The notes under the pieces: model-generated
Database searches by the model: none
The model's input: only the letters and a program-made list of their open reading frames with translations
Told to the model about the DNA's origin: nothing
Assembly (NCBI RefSeq): GCF_003443735.1
Contig: NZ_CP031969.1
Location: 558,001 to 622,000 of the forward strand
DNA length: 64,000 bases
Direction: 5' to 3'
Origin: Streptomyces sp. CC0208
GTDB taxonomy: Bacteria; Actinomycetota; Actinomycetes; Streptomycetales; Streptomycetaceae
Shown: one piece after another, positions 18,227 to 26,961 of the stretch
Layout: each line of letters opens with the position of its first letter
Position numbering within the stretch: the stretch's first letter is position 1
Program-made: the position numbers and the translations under genes

Positions 18227-19360
18227 TCAATCCTTCGTCCGCGCCGCCTGGGTCACGGTTTGGACTCCTCTTGCGACCGCGAGCCGGGCGGCACCCACGA
18301 CCGTACCGAGATCACCGACCTGGCTGCTGACCACCTCGGTGGGCCAGCTGAGTCGCTCCAGCTCGGCCCGCACACCGGGCAGGAGCTGCGGAAACGCGCC
18401 GGTACTGCCGCCCAGCACGAGCAGTCCGGGGTCCAGTACCGCGGTCACGGCGGCGGCCAGCCGGCCCACGTCCACGGCGTGTCTGGCAACCACCGCGCCG
18501 GCTGTGGCGCTGCCCTGTCCGGCGAGGGTGAAGAGCTGCTCGGCGCTGCGAGGGCAGGCGCCGTCGGATTCCGGCCAAGCCTCCGCGGCCCGGCGCAGCA
18601 GGGAGCGGGACCCGATGTACTCCTCCAGGGCCTCGTGGCGGGGCTCCAGGTCGTCGTCCCAGGGGTAGGGCAGTCTGGCGAGCTCTCCGGCGGCGCCGTT
18701 GGCACCGGCCAGCACCTGTCCGCCCACGACGATGCCGAGACCGATACCGACGCCGATCCGCAGGTAGCCGAAGGTGTGACGGCCGCGGGCCGCGCCCTCG
18801 TGCAGTTCGGCGAGGGCGGCGCAGTTGACGTTGTTCTCCAGGTGGACGGGGACTCCGGGCGGCAGCGCGACGGCCACCGCGTCGAAGACGGGTCCGGCCT
18901 TGGCCGTGGCGGGGCGCATGCGCTGCGGCGGGGTGACGTCACCGACGGCCACGACGATGGTGCGCAGCGGGGCGTCGGGGGGCAGCGCGGACAGGGCGTC
19001 GCGCACCACGTCGGCGGCCTCGTCCCGGGGTCCGGTGGCCTCGGCGAGCAGGGTGCCGTCGAGGGCGCAGCCGCGCACCCGGGTGAGGGCGGGGCCGAGA
19101 TCGACGGCGAGCACGGCGCCCGCGGCCGGGCCGAGGCGGTACACGGCGGCGCTGCGGCCCGTACCGCCGGAGGAGGTGCCGGAGTGGGCCGCGAGATGGA
19201 CGCCCTCCAGTTCGGCGACGGCGGAGGAGACCGTCGGCTTGGACAGGCGCGCGAGGCTCGCCAGCTGCGGCCGGGTCGCGGTGCCGGCCTGGGCCAGCAC
19301 CGCGAACACGGCGCCGGCGCTCTCGGTCAGACGGGGGGCTCTTGCCACGTCGTGTTCCAC
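18227..19360 (-). CDS. ROK-family transcriptional regulator
   Basis: 377 residues. The N-terminal winged helix (residues 10-65, TRPQLASLARLSKPTVSSAVAEL) is followed by a ROK sugar-kinase-like domain with VLAVDLGPALTRV and GYLRIGVGIGLGIVVGGQV. The zinc-binding Cys cluster expected of active ROK kinases is not visible, as is common in the repressor members. It should repress the downstream sugar operon and the divergent kinase until the inducing sugar is present. GTG at 19360 is the start. Promoter and operator candidates lie in the 297-bp divergent region. Confidence 0.85.
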   Translation of the reverse strand: MEHDVARAPRLTESAGAVFAVLAQAGTATRPQLASLARLSKPTVSSAVAELEGVHLAAHSGTSSGGTGRSAAVYRLGPAAGAVLAVDLGPALTRVRGCALDGTLLAEATGPRDEAADVVRDALSALPPDAPLRTIVVAVGDVTPPQRMRPATAKAGPVFDAVAVALPPGVPVHLENNVNCAALAELHEGAARGRHTFGYLRIGVGIGLGIVVGGQVLAGANGAAGELARLPYPWDDDLEPRHEALEEYIGSRSLLRRAAEAWPESDGACPRSAEQLFTLAGQGSATAGAVVARHAVDVGRLAAAVTAVLDPGLLVLGGSTGAFPQLLPGVRAELERLSWPTEVVSSQVGDLGTVVGAARLAVARGVQTVTQAARTKD

Positions 19361-19487
19361 ACTTCCCCCAGGTCACAGGCCGCTCTCCCGGGCCGAGCGG
19401 CTCGGCGGGAGGCGGCGATGGGTTGCTCCGGCGTCTTGCGTTCCCGCCCGGGACGGGGAGCCCGGAAAGTCGGGTGCGGGACGCCTA

Positions 19488-19527
19488 TTGACAGGCACTG
19501 TACTTCGTTAGTTAACTTCCTAACGAA
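19488..19527 (+). promoter_or_regulatory. Promoter with overlapping candidate ROK operator
   Basis: TTGACA (19488-19493) is followed after 17-18 bp by a TTAACT-like -10 region. A perfect dyad TTCGTTAG-N8-CTAACGAA covers 19504-19527, exactly over the -10. The site lies between the ROK gene (start 19360, leftward) and the GlcNAc-kinase-type gene (start 19658, rightward), where a ROK repressor would be expected to bind. Confidence 0.6.
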
Positions 19528-19657
19528 CGTCACGGTACTCGCCTGCCGTGGTCCGTCAGAGGCCCGTCCCGGGGCTTCGCTAGTTCTTCAACTGCCTTGC
19601 CCCCAGGCACGGTTCGCCCACCGTCGCAGCACACAGCGCAACGACGAAAGAGGTTCC

Positions 19658-20557
19658 GTGCAGGACACCGCACCCCTGGTTGTCGGCATCGACGTGGGCG
19701 GCACCAAGACACAGCTGCGCGCGTTCGCGGGCGACACCCTTGTCGCCGATCACGTCCGGTCCAGCAGCGGCTGGCGGCCCCACGACCCGGTGGCCGCCGC
19801 CGGATGGCTGGCCGCACTGGCCGCGGACGCGCTTCCGGCGGGCGCCCGCCCGGCCGCGCTCGCCGTGGGCGGGCACGCCTGCGAGACCCCGCGCCAGTGC
19901 ACGCAGATCCGCACCGCTCTCCAACTGCACTTCGATGCGCCCGCACTGGTCGTGGGCGACGCCGAACTGCTCGTTCCCGCGGCGGGCCTGGATAAGGGGG
20001 TCGGCCTGGTCGCCGGCACCGGTTCGGTCGCCGTGGGCCGGTTCGCCGACGGCACACCGGTCCAGGTCGGCGGCTGGGGCGCGCTCCTCGGCGACGAGGG
20101 CGGCGCCGCGGGCCTGGTCCGCGAGGCCGTACGGGCCGTGTGGGCGGCGCACGACCGGGGCGAGAAGCCCGACGCGCTGGCGCTCGCTCTGCTGTCCGGG
20201 TTCGACGTCCCCGAAGTACCCGCGCTCGGCGCCGCACTGGAGCACGCCACGGCCGCCTCCGCCGACTGGGGCCGGCACGCCCCGGCCGTCTTCGCCGCCG
20301 CCGAGGCCGGATCCCCGCTCGCTTGCACGGTGATCGCCGAGGCGGGCCGCGCCCTGGCCGCGCTCGTCGAACGGCTCGCCGCCCGCGGGGTGGTGGTCGA
20401 CGACGTCGTGGTCGCGGGCAGTACCGTCCTCGCCCAGCCTTCGCTGTACGACGCCTTCGCGTCGGCACTGGCCGACAGCGTGCCGTCGGCGCGCCCGCGT
20501 CCCCTGCGGGCACCGCCGGTGGACGGCGCGGTGGCGATGGCCCGTTCACTTCTGTGA
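19658..20557 (+). CDS. N-acetylglucosamine-kinase-type (BadF/BadG) sugar kinase
   Basis: 299 residues. The phosphate-1 motif is VVGIDVGGTKTQLRAF, followed by the phosphate-2-like GLVAGTGSVAVGRF and GGWGALLGDEGGAAG, and an adenosine motif DDVVVAGSTVLAQPSLYDA. This order fits the ASKHA-fold BadF/BadG/GlcNAc-kinase group. It should phosphorylate an amino sugar or hexose set free in the cytoplasm. GTG at 19658 is chosen because AAAGAGG lies 4 bp upstream; the longer open frame crosses the promoter. Divergent from the ROK gene and probably under its control. Confidence 0.78.
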   Translation: MQDTAPLVVGIDVGGTKTQLRAFAGDTLVADHVRSSSGWRPHDPVAAAGWLAALAADALPAGARPAALAVGGHACETPRQCTQIRTALQLHFDAPALVVGDAELLVPAAGLDKGVGLVAGTGSVAVGRFADGTPVQVGGWGALLGDEGGAAGLVREAVRAVWAAHDRGEKPDALALALLSGFDVPEVPALGAALEHATAASADWGRHAPAVFAAAEAGSPLACTVIAEAGRALAALVERLAARGVVVDDVVVAGSTVLAQPSLYDAFASALADSVPSARPRPLRAPPVDGAVAMARSLL

Positions 20558-20729
20558 CATCCGCCGGACGCCGAGTCTCCTCCGGTCCGACATGACCCGC
20601 CCGTAGTTCTTCGCTCGTACGACTTCAGAAAGCGCATTCGACGCACAGGTCGTCCGGCGCATCATGAGTCGCATCCGCACCACCTCCCCCGGCCGTACGG
20701 CCGCAGAACTCCAGAGAGAGGCAGACCCG

Positions 20730-22661
20730 ATGTCGTCATCCGCCGGGCAGCACTCCCCCGCGCCGCTCACCGAACGCGCCATGAAGCGAAGGGGGTTCCT
20801 CAAGACGTCCCTGGGTGCCTCGGCCGGCGTCCTGGCCGCGCCCACCTTCGCCTCCTGGCTGGGCGCCGCGGACGCCAAGGCCGCCACCGCCCCCCTCGCG
20901 TTCGTCGACGACTACAAGACCAACCTCTCCGCGAACCGCACGCCCGAGACCAACGCGGTCGTCCGGGCCCTCGACGGCTTCGCGCGGATCTGGAAGACCG
21001 GCGACGCCTGGAACACCGGCACGCCGCTGCGGCCCGACATCCTGCGCGCCAATGTGCGCTACAGCATCGACGTCACGACCCGGCGCACCCCGGCCGAGGC
21101 GAAGGTGGCGTTCCTCTACGACCGTATGCACCAGAGCTACTCGACGATCGACGGCCTCGGCCCGCTCGCCGCCCTGTACAAGGCGGGCGCCAAGGCGGTC
21201 ACGTCGATCACCAGCGCGCCCGACGGCACGCCCCCGACCACGATCGACGACACCCTGCCGGCCGGCGCCCCCGCCGGCTCCGCACTCGGCGCGGGCTCCC
21301 ACGACTCGGACCTCGGCAAGGTGGCCGAGCTGGTGGACACCCTGCGCGGCAACTGGGCGTCGGGCAACCCGTCCAAGTACGCCTACCTGTATCCGCGTCC
21401 GTGGCGCATGAACGAGGACAGCCAGGTCGTCGACACGGGCAAGAAGGACGCTCTTGGCTACCCGGTGTACGACTCGAAGGTGGTCGTCGCGCCCCAGCTG
21501 CTGCGCCAGCGCAGCACCTCGCCGGCGGACGACGGCGGCTTCCCGAGCGGTCACACCAACGCCTACCACCTGGCCTCCCTGGCCTACGCGTACGCCGTGC
21601 CCGAGCGGTTCCAGGAACTGGTCACACGCGCGATGGAGCTCAGCCACACCCGGATCCTGGCGGGCATGCACTCCACCGTCGACGTCATGGGCGGTCGCAT
21701 CATGGCGACCGCCCTGGCCGCCGCCACGCTGGCCGACCCGGCGAACGCCGAGCTCAAGGCCGCCGCCCGCGCCCAGGCGCTGGCGTACTTCACGCAGCGG
21801 ACGGGAACCACCCCCGACACCCTGTTCGCCTACGCCCACTCGGACCCCGCCGACCCCTACGCGGACCGGGACGCGAACAAGCGGGCCGTCACGCCCCGGT
21901 TGACCTACGTGCTCAGGCGGGAGGGCCGCGACAAGCCCCTCACCGTGCCCAAGGGCGCGGAGGTGCTGCTGGAGACCCGGCAGCCCTACCTGACCGCGGC
22001 GCAGCGCCGTGACGTGTTGCAGTCCACCGCGCTGCCCGCCGGATACGTCCTTCTCGACGGCTTCGAGCAGTGGGGCCGCCTGAATCTCTTCGCCGCGGCC
22101 GACGGGTACGGCTCCTTCCCCGGCGACGTCACCGTCACGCTCGACGCGGCGCTGGGCGGCTTCCACGCGGCCGACACCTGGCGCAACGACATCGACGGCT
22201 GTGGCTCTCTGACCAAGCGGGGCAGCGGAACGCTCACCCTGACGGGGCACAACCGGTACACCGGCGGGACCGTGCTGAAGGAGGGCGTGCTGGTAGCGGC
22301 TTCGGCGCACGCCCTCGGCCACGGCGACGTGCGGGTGCAGGGCGGAAAGCTGACGCTGGGCGGCAAGTCGCTTCAGGTGCCCGGCACGTACAGCCAGGAG
22401 TCCGGCGCGCTGGAACTGACCCTGCGCTCGGGCCAGGAGCCGGTTCTGGAGGTGACCCGGCGCGCGGTGCTCGGCGCGGGCAGCGTGCTCTCGCTGAAGC
22501 TGGACGCGAAGAACCCTCCGAAGGCGGGCCGCACGGTCCGGGTCCTCGGCTGCCACGGCCTGCGCGGACAGTTCGACCGCGTCGAACTGAACTCCGACAC
22601 CCTGCGGGCCGTACCCGTCTACACGACGGAAGGTCTGTCGGTACGACTCCTGAAGCGGTGA
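20730..22661 (+). CDS. Tat-exported PAP2 phosphatase with autotransporter-type beta repeat
   Basis: 643 residues. A twin-arginine signal (MKRRGFLKTSLGASAG) lies near residue 18. The acid-phosphatase (PAP2) motifs follow: PSGHTNAYH near residue 271 and the third motif R-x5-H-x3-D in HTRILAGMHSTVDVMGG near 305. A later segment, GSLTKRGSGTLTLTGHNRYTG then GGTVLKEGVLVAASAHALG, is the autotransporter-associated beta-strand repeat. The enzyme should act outside the cell on phosphomonoesters or lipid phosphates. ATG at 20730 is preferred over 20664 because GAGAGAGG precedes it. The fusion of these modules in a Gram-positive is notable. Confidence 0.8.
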   Translation: MSSSAGQHSPAPLTERAMKRRGFLKTSLGASAGVLAAPTFASWLGAADAKAATAPLAFVDDYKTNLSANRTPETNAVVRALDGFARIWKTGDAWNTGTPLRPDILRANVRYSIDVTTRRTPAEAKVAFLYDRMHQSYSTIDGLGPLAALYKAGAKAVTSITSAPDGTPPTTIDDTLPAGAPAGSALGAGSHDSDLGKVAELVDTLRGNWASGNPSKYAYLYPRPWRMNEDSQVVDTGKKDALGYPVYDSKVVVAPQLLRQRSTSPADDGGFPSGHTNAYHLASLAYAYAVPERFQELVTRAMELSHTRILAGMHSTVDVMGGRIMATALAAATLADPANAELKAAARAQALAYFTQRTGTTPDTLFAYAHSDPADPYADRDANKRAVTPRLTYVLRREGRDKPLTVPKGAEVLLETRQPYLTAAQRRDVLQSTALPAGYVLLDGFEQWGRLNLFAAADGYGSFPGDVTVTLDAALGGFHAADTWRNDIDGCGSLTKRGSGTLTLTGHNRYTGGTVLKEGVLVAASAHALGHGDVRVQGGKLTLGGKSLQVPGTYSQESGALELTLRSGQEPVLEVTRRAVLGAGSVLSLKLDAKNPPKAGRTVRVLGCHGLRGQFDRVELNSDTLRAVPVYTTEGLSVRLLKR

Positions 22662-22757
22662 CACCGCCCGCGGGGCGGGAGCTGATGCGAGAGTGGCCCA
22701 CATGAGGTGCCTCCGGATCGCTCCCGCCACCGCCCGGCCGGTCTCACCGCGGGGCGG

Positions 22758-24437
22758 ATGATGGCGAGCGAGCAGCAGACGGTCCTGGACACGGTTCCCG
22801 AGTCCGGGGCCCGCGACGACGAGGTGCGGCAGCCTCGACCGGTCCGGCGGTGGCTGGTGCCGCTCCTCGTCGTCGTGCTGCTCGCGCAGCTGGCGGCCGC
22901 GATGGTGACCACCGCCGTGCAGCAGACGCCCACGATCGACGAACCCGTCTACGTGGCCACGGCCGCCGAGTACCTGCACGGTCAGGGCATCCGCTACAAC
23001 CCCGAGCACCCGCCGCTCGGCAAGCTCGTGATCGCCGTCGGGGTGGCCATCGCCGACCCGCACGTGGACACGGGTTTCGACGGTCCCCAGATCGACCTGG
23101 GCCCCCATCTGCTGTACCAGTCGGGCAACGACCCCTGGCGGCTGATGTTCTGGGCCCGGCTCCCGGTGATCGTGCTGACGCTCCTGTTCGGGCTGGTCGT
23201 GTTCGCCTTCGCCCGGGACCTCGCCGGACGGGCGGCGGGCCTTGCGGCACTCGCCCTGTACGCCTTCACCCCCGACGTCGTCGCCCACGGTTCGCTGGCC
23301 ACGCTCGACGTGCCCATGGCGGGCTTCCTGCTCACCTCGGTGTGGCTGCTGTGGCGGGCCCGCGTACGGCCACGGCGGTACGTGCCCCTCGCCGGTCTGG
23401 CGCTCGGCGCGGCCCTGGCGACCAAGATGAGCGCGCTGCCGGCCGTGCCGGTCCTGCTGGTGCTGGCCGCCCTCTCGGTGTGGACCGCGCGCCGCGGTGC
23501 CGAGAAGCGCCGGCGGCTGCTCCACGTGCTCGCCGGGGCCGCGGTCCTGACCCTGGCCGCCGTCGCCGTCGTATGGGCGTCGTATCTCGTCGTCGATCCG
23601 CGGCTGCGGTGGACGTCCCAGGACCAGGTGCCGGTGGTGCACGGGCTGCGCGGGACCCTCGTCGAGCTGCTGCCGTTCCCCCAGGCCTACGCGGACGGCA
23701 TGCGGATCCAGTTCCACTTCGAGAACTACCCGTGGGAGGGCTTCCTGTTCGGGCGGGTGTACACCGGGCACCTCTGGTACTACCTGCCCGCCGCCCTCCT
23801 GGTGAAGACCCCGCTGGGCCTGCTCGCGCTGTGGGCCGCGGGTGCCGTCGTGCTGGTGGCGGTACGGCGGCTGCGGCCCGCCGCGCCGTATCTGCTCGTG
23901 CCCGCCGCGGTGCTGCTCGCCTCGGCCATGACCGGCTCACGCGACTTCGGCACCCGGTACGCGCTCTTCCTGCCCATGTTCCTGACCGTGGCCGCGGGCT
24001 GTGTCCTCGCGGTACGCCGGCGCTGGGCGACGATGGCGACCGGGGCGCTGGTGCTGTTCGTCGCGGTCAGCTCGGTACGGGCTTTTCCCTACTATCTGCC
24101 GTACTCCAACGAGGCGTTCGGCGGACCGGCCCGTACCCATCTGCGGTTGCACGACTCCAACGTCGACTGGGGCCAGGACCTCGGCCGGCTCGCCGACCGG
24201 CTGCGCGAGCGCTACCCGGGCGAGCGGATCTGGCTCGTCTACAAGGGCAGCGGGGTGCCGTCCGCCTACGGCATCGAGGCCTCCGATCCGCGCGAGGTGC
24301 CGGTGGGCGAGGTGCGCGGACTGCTCGTCGTGTCGGACTCCTCGGTCGCCAAAGCCAGGGGCCGGCTGGCCGAGCTGATCGACAGCAGCCGTCCGGTCGA
24401 CGAGGTCGGTCACTCGATCACGATCTACCGCCGATGA
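22758..24437 (+). CDS. Polyprenyl-phosphate-sugar glycosyltransferase (PMT/GT39-like)
   Basis: 559 residues with about ten to eleven spans. After the first helix comes QQTPTIDEPVYVATAAEYL, the acidic first-loop motif of PMT/ArnT enzymes, and later HPPLGKLVIA and LYAFTPDVVAHGSLATLDVP, as in protein O-mannosyltransferase relatives. The C-terminal extracytoplasmic part includes HDSNVDWGQDLGRLADRL. It probably adds a sugar from polyprenyl phosphate to a surface acceptor. Two adjacent ATGs (22758, 22761) and a GTG at 22707 compete; the frame downstream of 22758 is certain. It lies 97 bp after the PAP2 phosphatase, whose lipid-phosphate activity could be related. Confidence 0.75.
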   Translation: MMASEQQTVLDTVPESGARDDEVRQPRPVRRWLVPLLVVVLLAQLAAAMVTTAVQQTPTIDEPVYVATAAEYLHGQGIRYNPEHPPLGKLVIAVGVAIADPHVDTGFDGPQIDLGPHLLYQSGNDPWRLMFWARLPVIVLTLLFGLVVFAFARDLAGRAAGLAALALYAFTPDVVAHGSLATLDVPMAGFLLTSVWLLWRARVRPRRYVPLAGLALGAALATKMSALPAVPVLLVLAALSVWTARRGAEKRRRLLHVLAGAAVLTLAAVAVVWASYLVVDPRLRWTSQDQVPVVHGLRGTLVELLPFPQAYADGMRIQFHFENYPWEGFLFGRVYTGHLWYYLPAALLVKTPLGLLALWAAGAVVLVAVRRLRPAAPYLLVPAAVLLASAMTGSRDFGTRYALFLPMFLTVAAGCVLAVRRRWATMATGALVLFVAVSSVRAFPYYLPYSNEAFGGPARTHLRLHDSNVDWGQDLGRLADRLRERYPGERIWLVYKGSGVPSAYGIEASDPREVPVGEVRGLLVVSDSSVAKARGRLAELIDSSRPVDEVGHSITIYRR

Positions 24438-24466
24438 CCACCGCGGCCCGCGTGACCCGCCTTCGC

Positions 24467-24868
24467 TCAGCGGACCGCCTGTTGGAACCCCTCGGCGCTC
24501 ACATGCGGCATCGCCCCGCTCGTCACGCGGTAGCGGCCGTTGGGCACCTGGTCGGACCGGGAGATGTGCACGGTGAGCGGGCCCGCCCACTCGTAGCCCT
24601 GCTGTTCGCCGTGCCGGGCCAGGCTGTCCGTCAGCTCCTGGCCCACATCGCTGCCCCGGCGCACCAGTTCGTCGTACGCGAAGTCCGCGAGCTCGACGTC
24701 GTACGCGTTCGGGACCACGACCCTGCTCTCACTGCACACCACCACGTTGCTGTCGCACTCACGGCGCAGCGCGTCGAGGAGTTCGACCGGTTCCCGGCCC
24801 GCGACCCGCGCCCACAGCGTCTCCCACCCGTGCTCCATTGCCTGTTCCAGCGCGCTCAGCGCACCCAT
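24467..24868 (-). CDS. Stand-alone FhaA N-terminal (DUF3662) domain protein
   Basis: 133 residues that align throughout with the N-terminal domain of actinobacterial FhaA: ALEQAMEHGWETLWARV, REPVELLDALRRECD, VVVPNAYDVELAD, GQELTDSLARHGEQQGYEW, ending NGRYRVTSG. FhaA proteins also carry a C-terminal FHA phosphopeptide domain and function in cell-wall control with PknB and MviN; here that domain and its linker are absent and the protein stops soon after the domain. It may bind the same partner as FhaA and modulate it. Convergent with the glycosyltransferase gene; a small acidic gene lies upstream. Confidence 0.8.
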   Translation of the reverse strand: MGALSALEQAMEHGWETLWARVAGREPVELLDALRRECDSNVVVCSESRVVVPNAYDVELADFAYDELVRRGSDVGQELTDSLARHGEQQGYEWAGPLTVHISRSDQVPNGRYRVTSGAMPHVSAEGFQQAVR

Positions 24869-24907
24869 TGCGTCTCCCTGCCGAAAGCTGTGGTTTCCCC
24901 TGCGGTG

Positions 24908-25072
24908 TCATTCCTGGGCGAAGTCGTCGGGTTCCACCCGCGCTTCCTCGAACGCCTCGCGCAGGGTGCGTCCGCTGCCACCGGGGGCGGGGGCCTCGCT
25001 CTCCTCGTGGTGGTTGGCCACGAGGCCGTCGGTGGTGCCGGTCTTGCGCCGGTTCTCCTCGGGGACCGTCAT
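24908..25072 (-). CDS. Small acidic hypothetical protein (54 aa)
   Basis: 54 residues, hydrophilic and acidic, with a central flexible segment and a helical tail (GRTLREAFEEARVEPDDFAQ). ATG at 25072 has a GAGGAG ribosome site 9 bp upstream, so it is likely a real gene despite its size; the longer frame into 25432 overlaps the RpiR gene and is discarded. It ends 39 bp before the FhaA-like gene and may be co-transcribed with it. No family recognised. Confidence 0.5.
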   Translation of the reverse strand: MTVPEENRRKTGTTDGLVANHHEESEAPAPGGSGRTLREAFEEARVEPDDFAQE

Positions 25073-25241
25073 TCGGGGCTGCTCCTCAGGTGTCGTCGAA
25101 GGTCTTGCCCAGCGGCGGGTTCCCGCTCGGGCGCGGCGTACCCGTCCCGATCGGCGGTCGCCGGACGCCTTCGTACAAGCGCTGGTCATCGAGGGGTGTG
25201 AGCTATGTTGACTCCCCGTGGCAGACAAAGGAGGCGCCCCG

Positions 25242-26165
25242 GTGTCATCGCCGCAGCAGGCACGCGCCCAGGCATCCGCGATCACCTCGGGCAGGACCGC
25301 ACCGGAGGCGGAGGCCGCGCCGGCCTCCCAGCTCAGGACACTCTTCGACAGGCCCCGGCTCTCCCCCGGGCAGCGGCGCATCGCGCAGTACCTGATCGAG
25401 CACATCACCGAGGCGGCGTTCCTCTCCATCACCGATCTCGCGGATCGCGTGGGCGTGAGCCAGCCCTCGGTGACGCGGTTCGCCGCGGCCGTGGGCTTCA
25501 GCGGCTACCCCGCCCTGCGGGAGAAGCTCCAGGCCATCGCGCTCGGGACGCTCGCCGGCGGACCGGTCGCCGACGACGAGTCACGGGGCAACGAACTGCA
25601 GGCCGCGGTCGACGCGGAGATCGAGAACCTGGAGAACCTGCGCCGCGACTTCGCCGACCCCGACCGGGTGATCGAACTCGGCCGCAAGCTGTCCGAGTCG
25701 ACCCCGCTGACCATCCTGGGCCTGCGCATCTCGGCGTCCCTGGCCGAGTACTTCGCCTACGCGGCACGCCGGATCCATCCCGACGTACGGCTGGTCACCC
25801 GCGGCGGCAGCGTCGCCTACGACGCCCTCCTCCAGTCACGCGAGGCGGGCGGCACCTGGGTGCTCGCGTTCTCGATGCCCCGGCACGCCCAGGAGACCCT
25901 CACCGCCCTGCGGGTCGCCCGCAGCGCCGGACTGAAGATCGCCCTCGTCACGGACCTGGCGCTCGGGCACGTGGCCGACGAGGCGGACGTGCTCTTCTCC
26001 ACCGGCACGGGATCCCGGCTGGTCTTCGACTCCTACGCCGCGCCCGGTGTGATCGCCGCCGCCCTGCTCCAGGCCATGACCGACGCCGACCCCGAGCGCA
26101 CTCAGGCGCGGCTGGAGGAGTACGAGCAGATCTCCGACCAGCACCAGTTCTTCCTCAGGGACTGA
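25242..26165 (+). CDS. MurR/RpiR-family transcriptional regulator
   Basis: 307 residues. The N-terminal helix-turn-helix (LSPGQRRIAQYLIEHITEA then SITDLADRVGVSQPSVTRFAAAVGF) is followed by a SIS domain (residues 130-290, LTILGLRISASLAEYFAYAARR; GLKIALVTDLALGHVADEAD) that binds phosphosugars. It should regulate sugar-phosphate or amino-sugar genes in response to a metabolite. GTG at 25242 follows AAAGGAGG by 7 bp and is preferred over GTG 25218, although the latter could be leaderless. No sugar gene is directly adjacent, so targets are probably elsewhere. Confidence 0.85.
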   Translation: MSSPQQARAQASAITSGRTAPEAEAAPASQLRTLFDRPRLSPGQRRIAQYLIEHITEAAFLSITDLADRVGVSQPSVTRFAAAVGFSGYPALREKLQAIALGTLAGGPVADDESRGNELQAAVDAEIENLENLRRDFADPDRVIELGRKLSESTPLTILGLRISASLAEYFAYAARRIHPDVRLVTRGGSVAYDALLQSREAGGTWVLAFSMPRHAQETLTALRVARSAGLKIALVTDLALGHVADEADVLFSTGTGSRLVFDSYAAPGVIAAALLQAMTDADPERTQARLEEYEQISDQHQFFLRD

Positions 26166-26521
26166 TCCTCTCGCACCCCGGCCATACGGCTTCAGATCGG
26201 GGCCATCCGTAATAAATCGCGCATGAATGTTTTCATACTCCTTGCCAAGCGGACGGCATATATAAATACTTCTCACGGATCACCCCGGGACCGCTCCGGG
26301 ACCGTCCGCACCCCTGTCCCCGTCACCCACCCCCACGCTGCCCGAGAGGGCTCCCTTTGCGGACATCCCGTGCCGTCGTCACCTACCCGCGTCGGCGCCC
26401 GGGGTGTTCGGTAGGGCCTCGCCTGCACGCGAGCCCATGGCGGCCCCGGTCATCCCCTAGGCCGGGGCCGCCCAAACCGTCGGACCACCCACACGACGCC
26501 GCACACCCGGAAGCGAACACC
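26166..26521. other. 356-bp non-coding region with an AT-rich patch
   Basis: No gene is supported here. Positions 26210-26275 are strikingly AT-rich for this genome and contain the dyad ATGAA-N4-TTCAT (26223-26236) and a run GCATATATAAATACT. A possible promoter is TTGCCA (26242-26247) with AATACT (26265-26270) 17 bp later, reading toward the 129-residue gene about 250 bp away. The rest, to 26521, is GC-rich and without clear structure. Confidence 0.4.
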
Positions 26522-26911
26522 ATGGCCCTGATGACGACCACGCGCACCACCACCCGTCCCGGCCCGGACTGGCCCTGCCAGGTCAAGACGCCCGGCAGCT
26601 ACGACTGGGAGCGCTCGGCGACCAAGTGGCTGCGCGAGCTGGTGCCGGCGCGGTACGCGAGCTATCCGGCCCTGATGCGGCACACCGTGCTCCTCGCCCG
26701 GCATGCGCAGATCCAGGTCCAGCACGAGATCCGGGTCGCCCGCACCGCGCTGCAGACCGCCCGCGCGGACCTGCCCTCGCTCGGGCTGCCGGAGTCGGTC
26801 ATCGAGCACACGATCAAGCTCTACGCGGCCGAGGTCCTCCAGCTCCAGCACATCGCCCGCAGCATCCGCGCGGTCACCCAGGCCCTGGTCGACCACCAGC
26901 ACGGGCGCTGA
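26522..26911 (+). CDS. Conserved hypothetical protein (129 aa)
   Basis: 129 residues, basic, soluble and mostly helical (HTVLLARHAQIQVQHEIRVARTAL; IEHTIKLYAAEVLQLQHIAR). Heptad-like spacing suggests a coiled-coil or helical bundle, perhaps a dimer. ATG at 26522 follows GGAAGCG; upstream codons of the open frame lie in the leader. It is followed 41-50 bp later by a monooxygenase-domain protein on the same strand, so the two may form a unit. Function is not recognised. Confidence 0.55.
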   Translation: MALMTTTRTTTRPGPDWPCQVKTPGSYDWERSATKWLRELVPARYASYPALMRHTVLLARHAQIQVQHEIRVARTALQTARADLPSLGLPESVIEHTIKLYAAEVLQLQHIARSIRAVTQALVDHQHGR

Positions 26912-26961
26912 CCCGTCCCCCAGGGCATGACCCGCGCCGTGCGGGGGAATCCGTGGAGACC

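Noticed and set aside
20736..23771. Very long minus-strand frame across the PAP2 and PMT genes
   Set aside because: It overlaps two well-supported plus-strand genes, and its residues are the Gly/Arg/Val mix typical of GC-rich antisense frames.
26166..26521. A riboswitch or small RNA in the AT-rich leader
   Set aside because: I see no conserved riboswitch core and only a short dyad. A promoter is a simpler reading.
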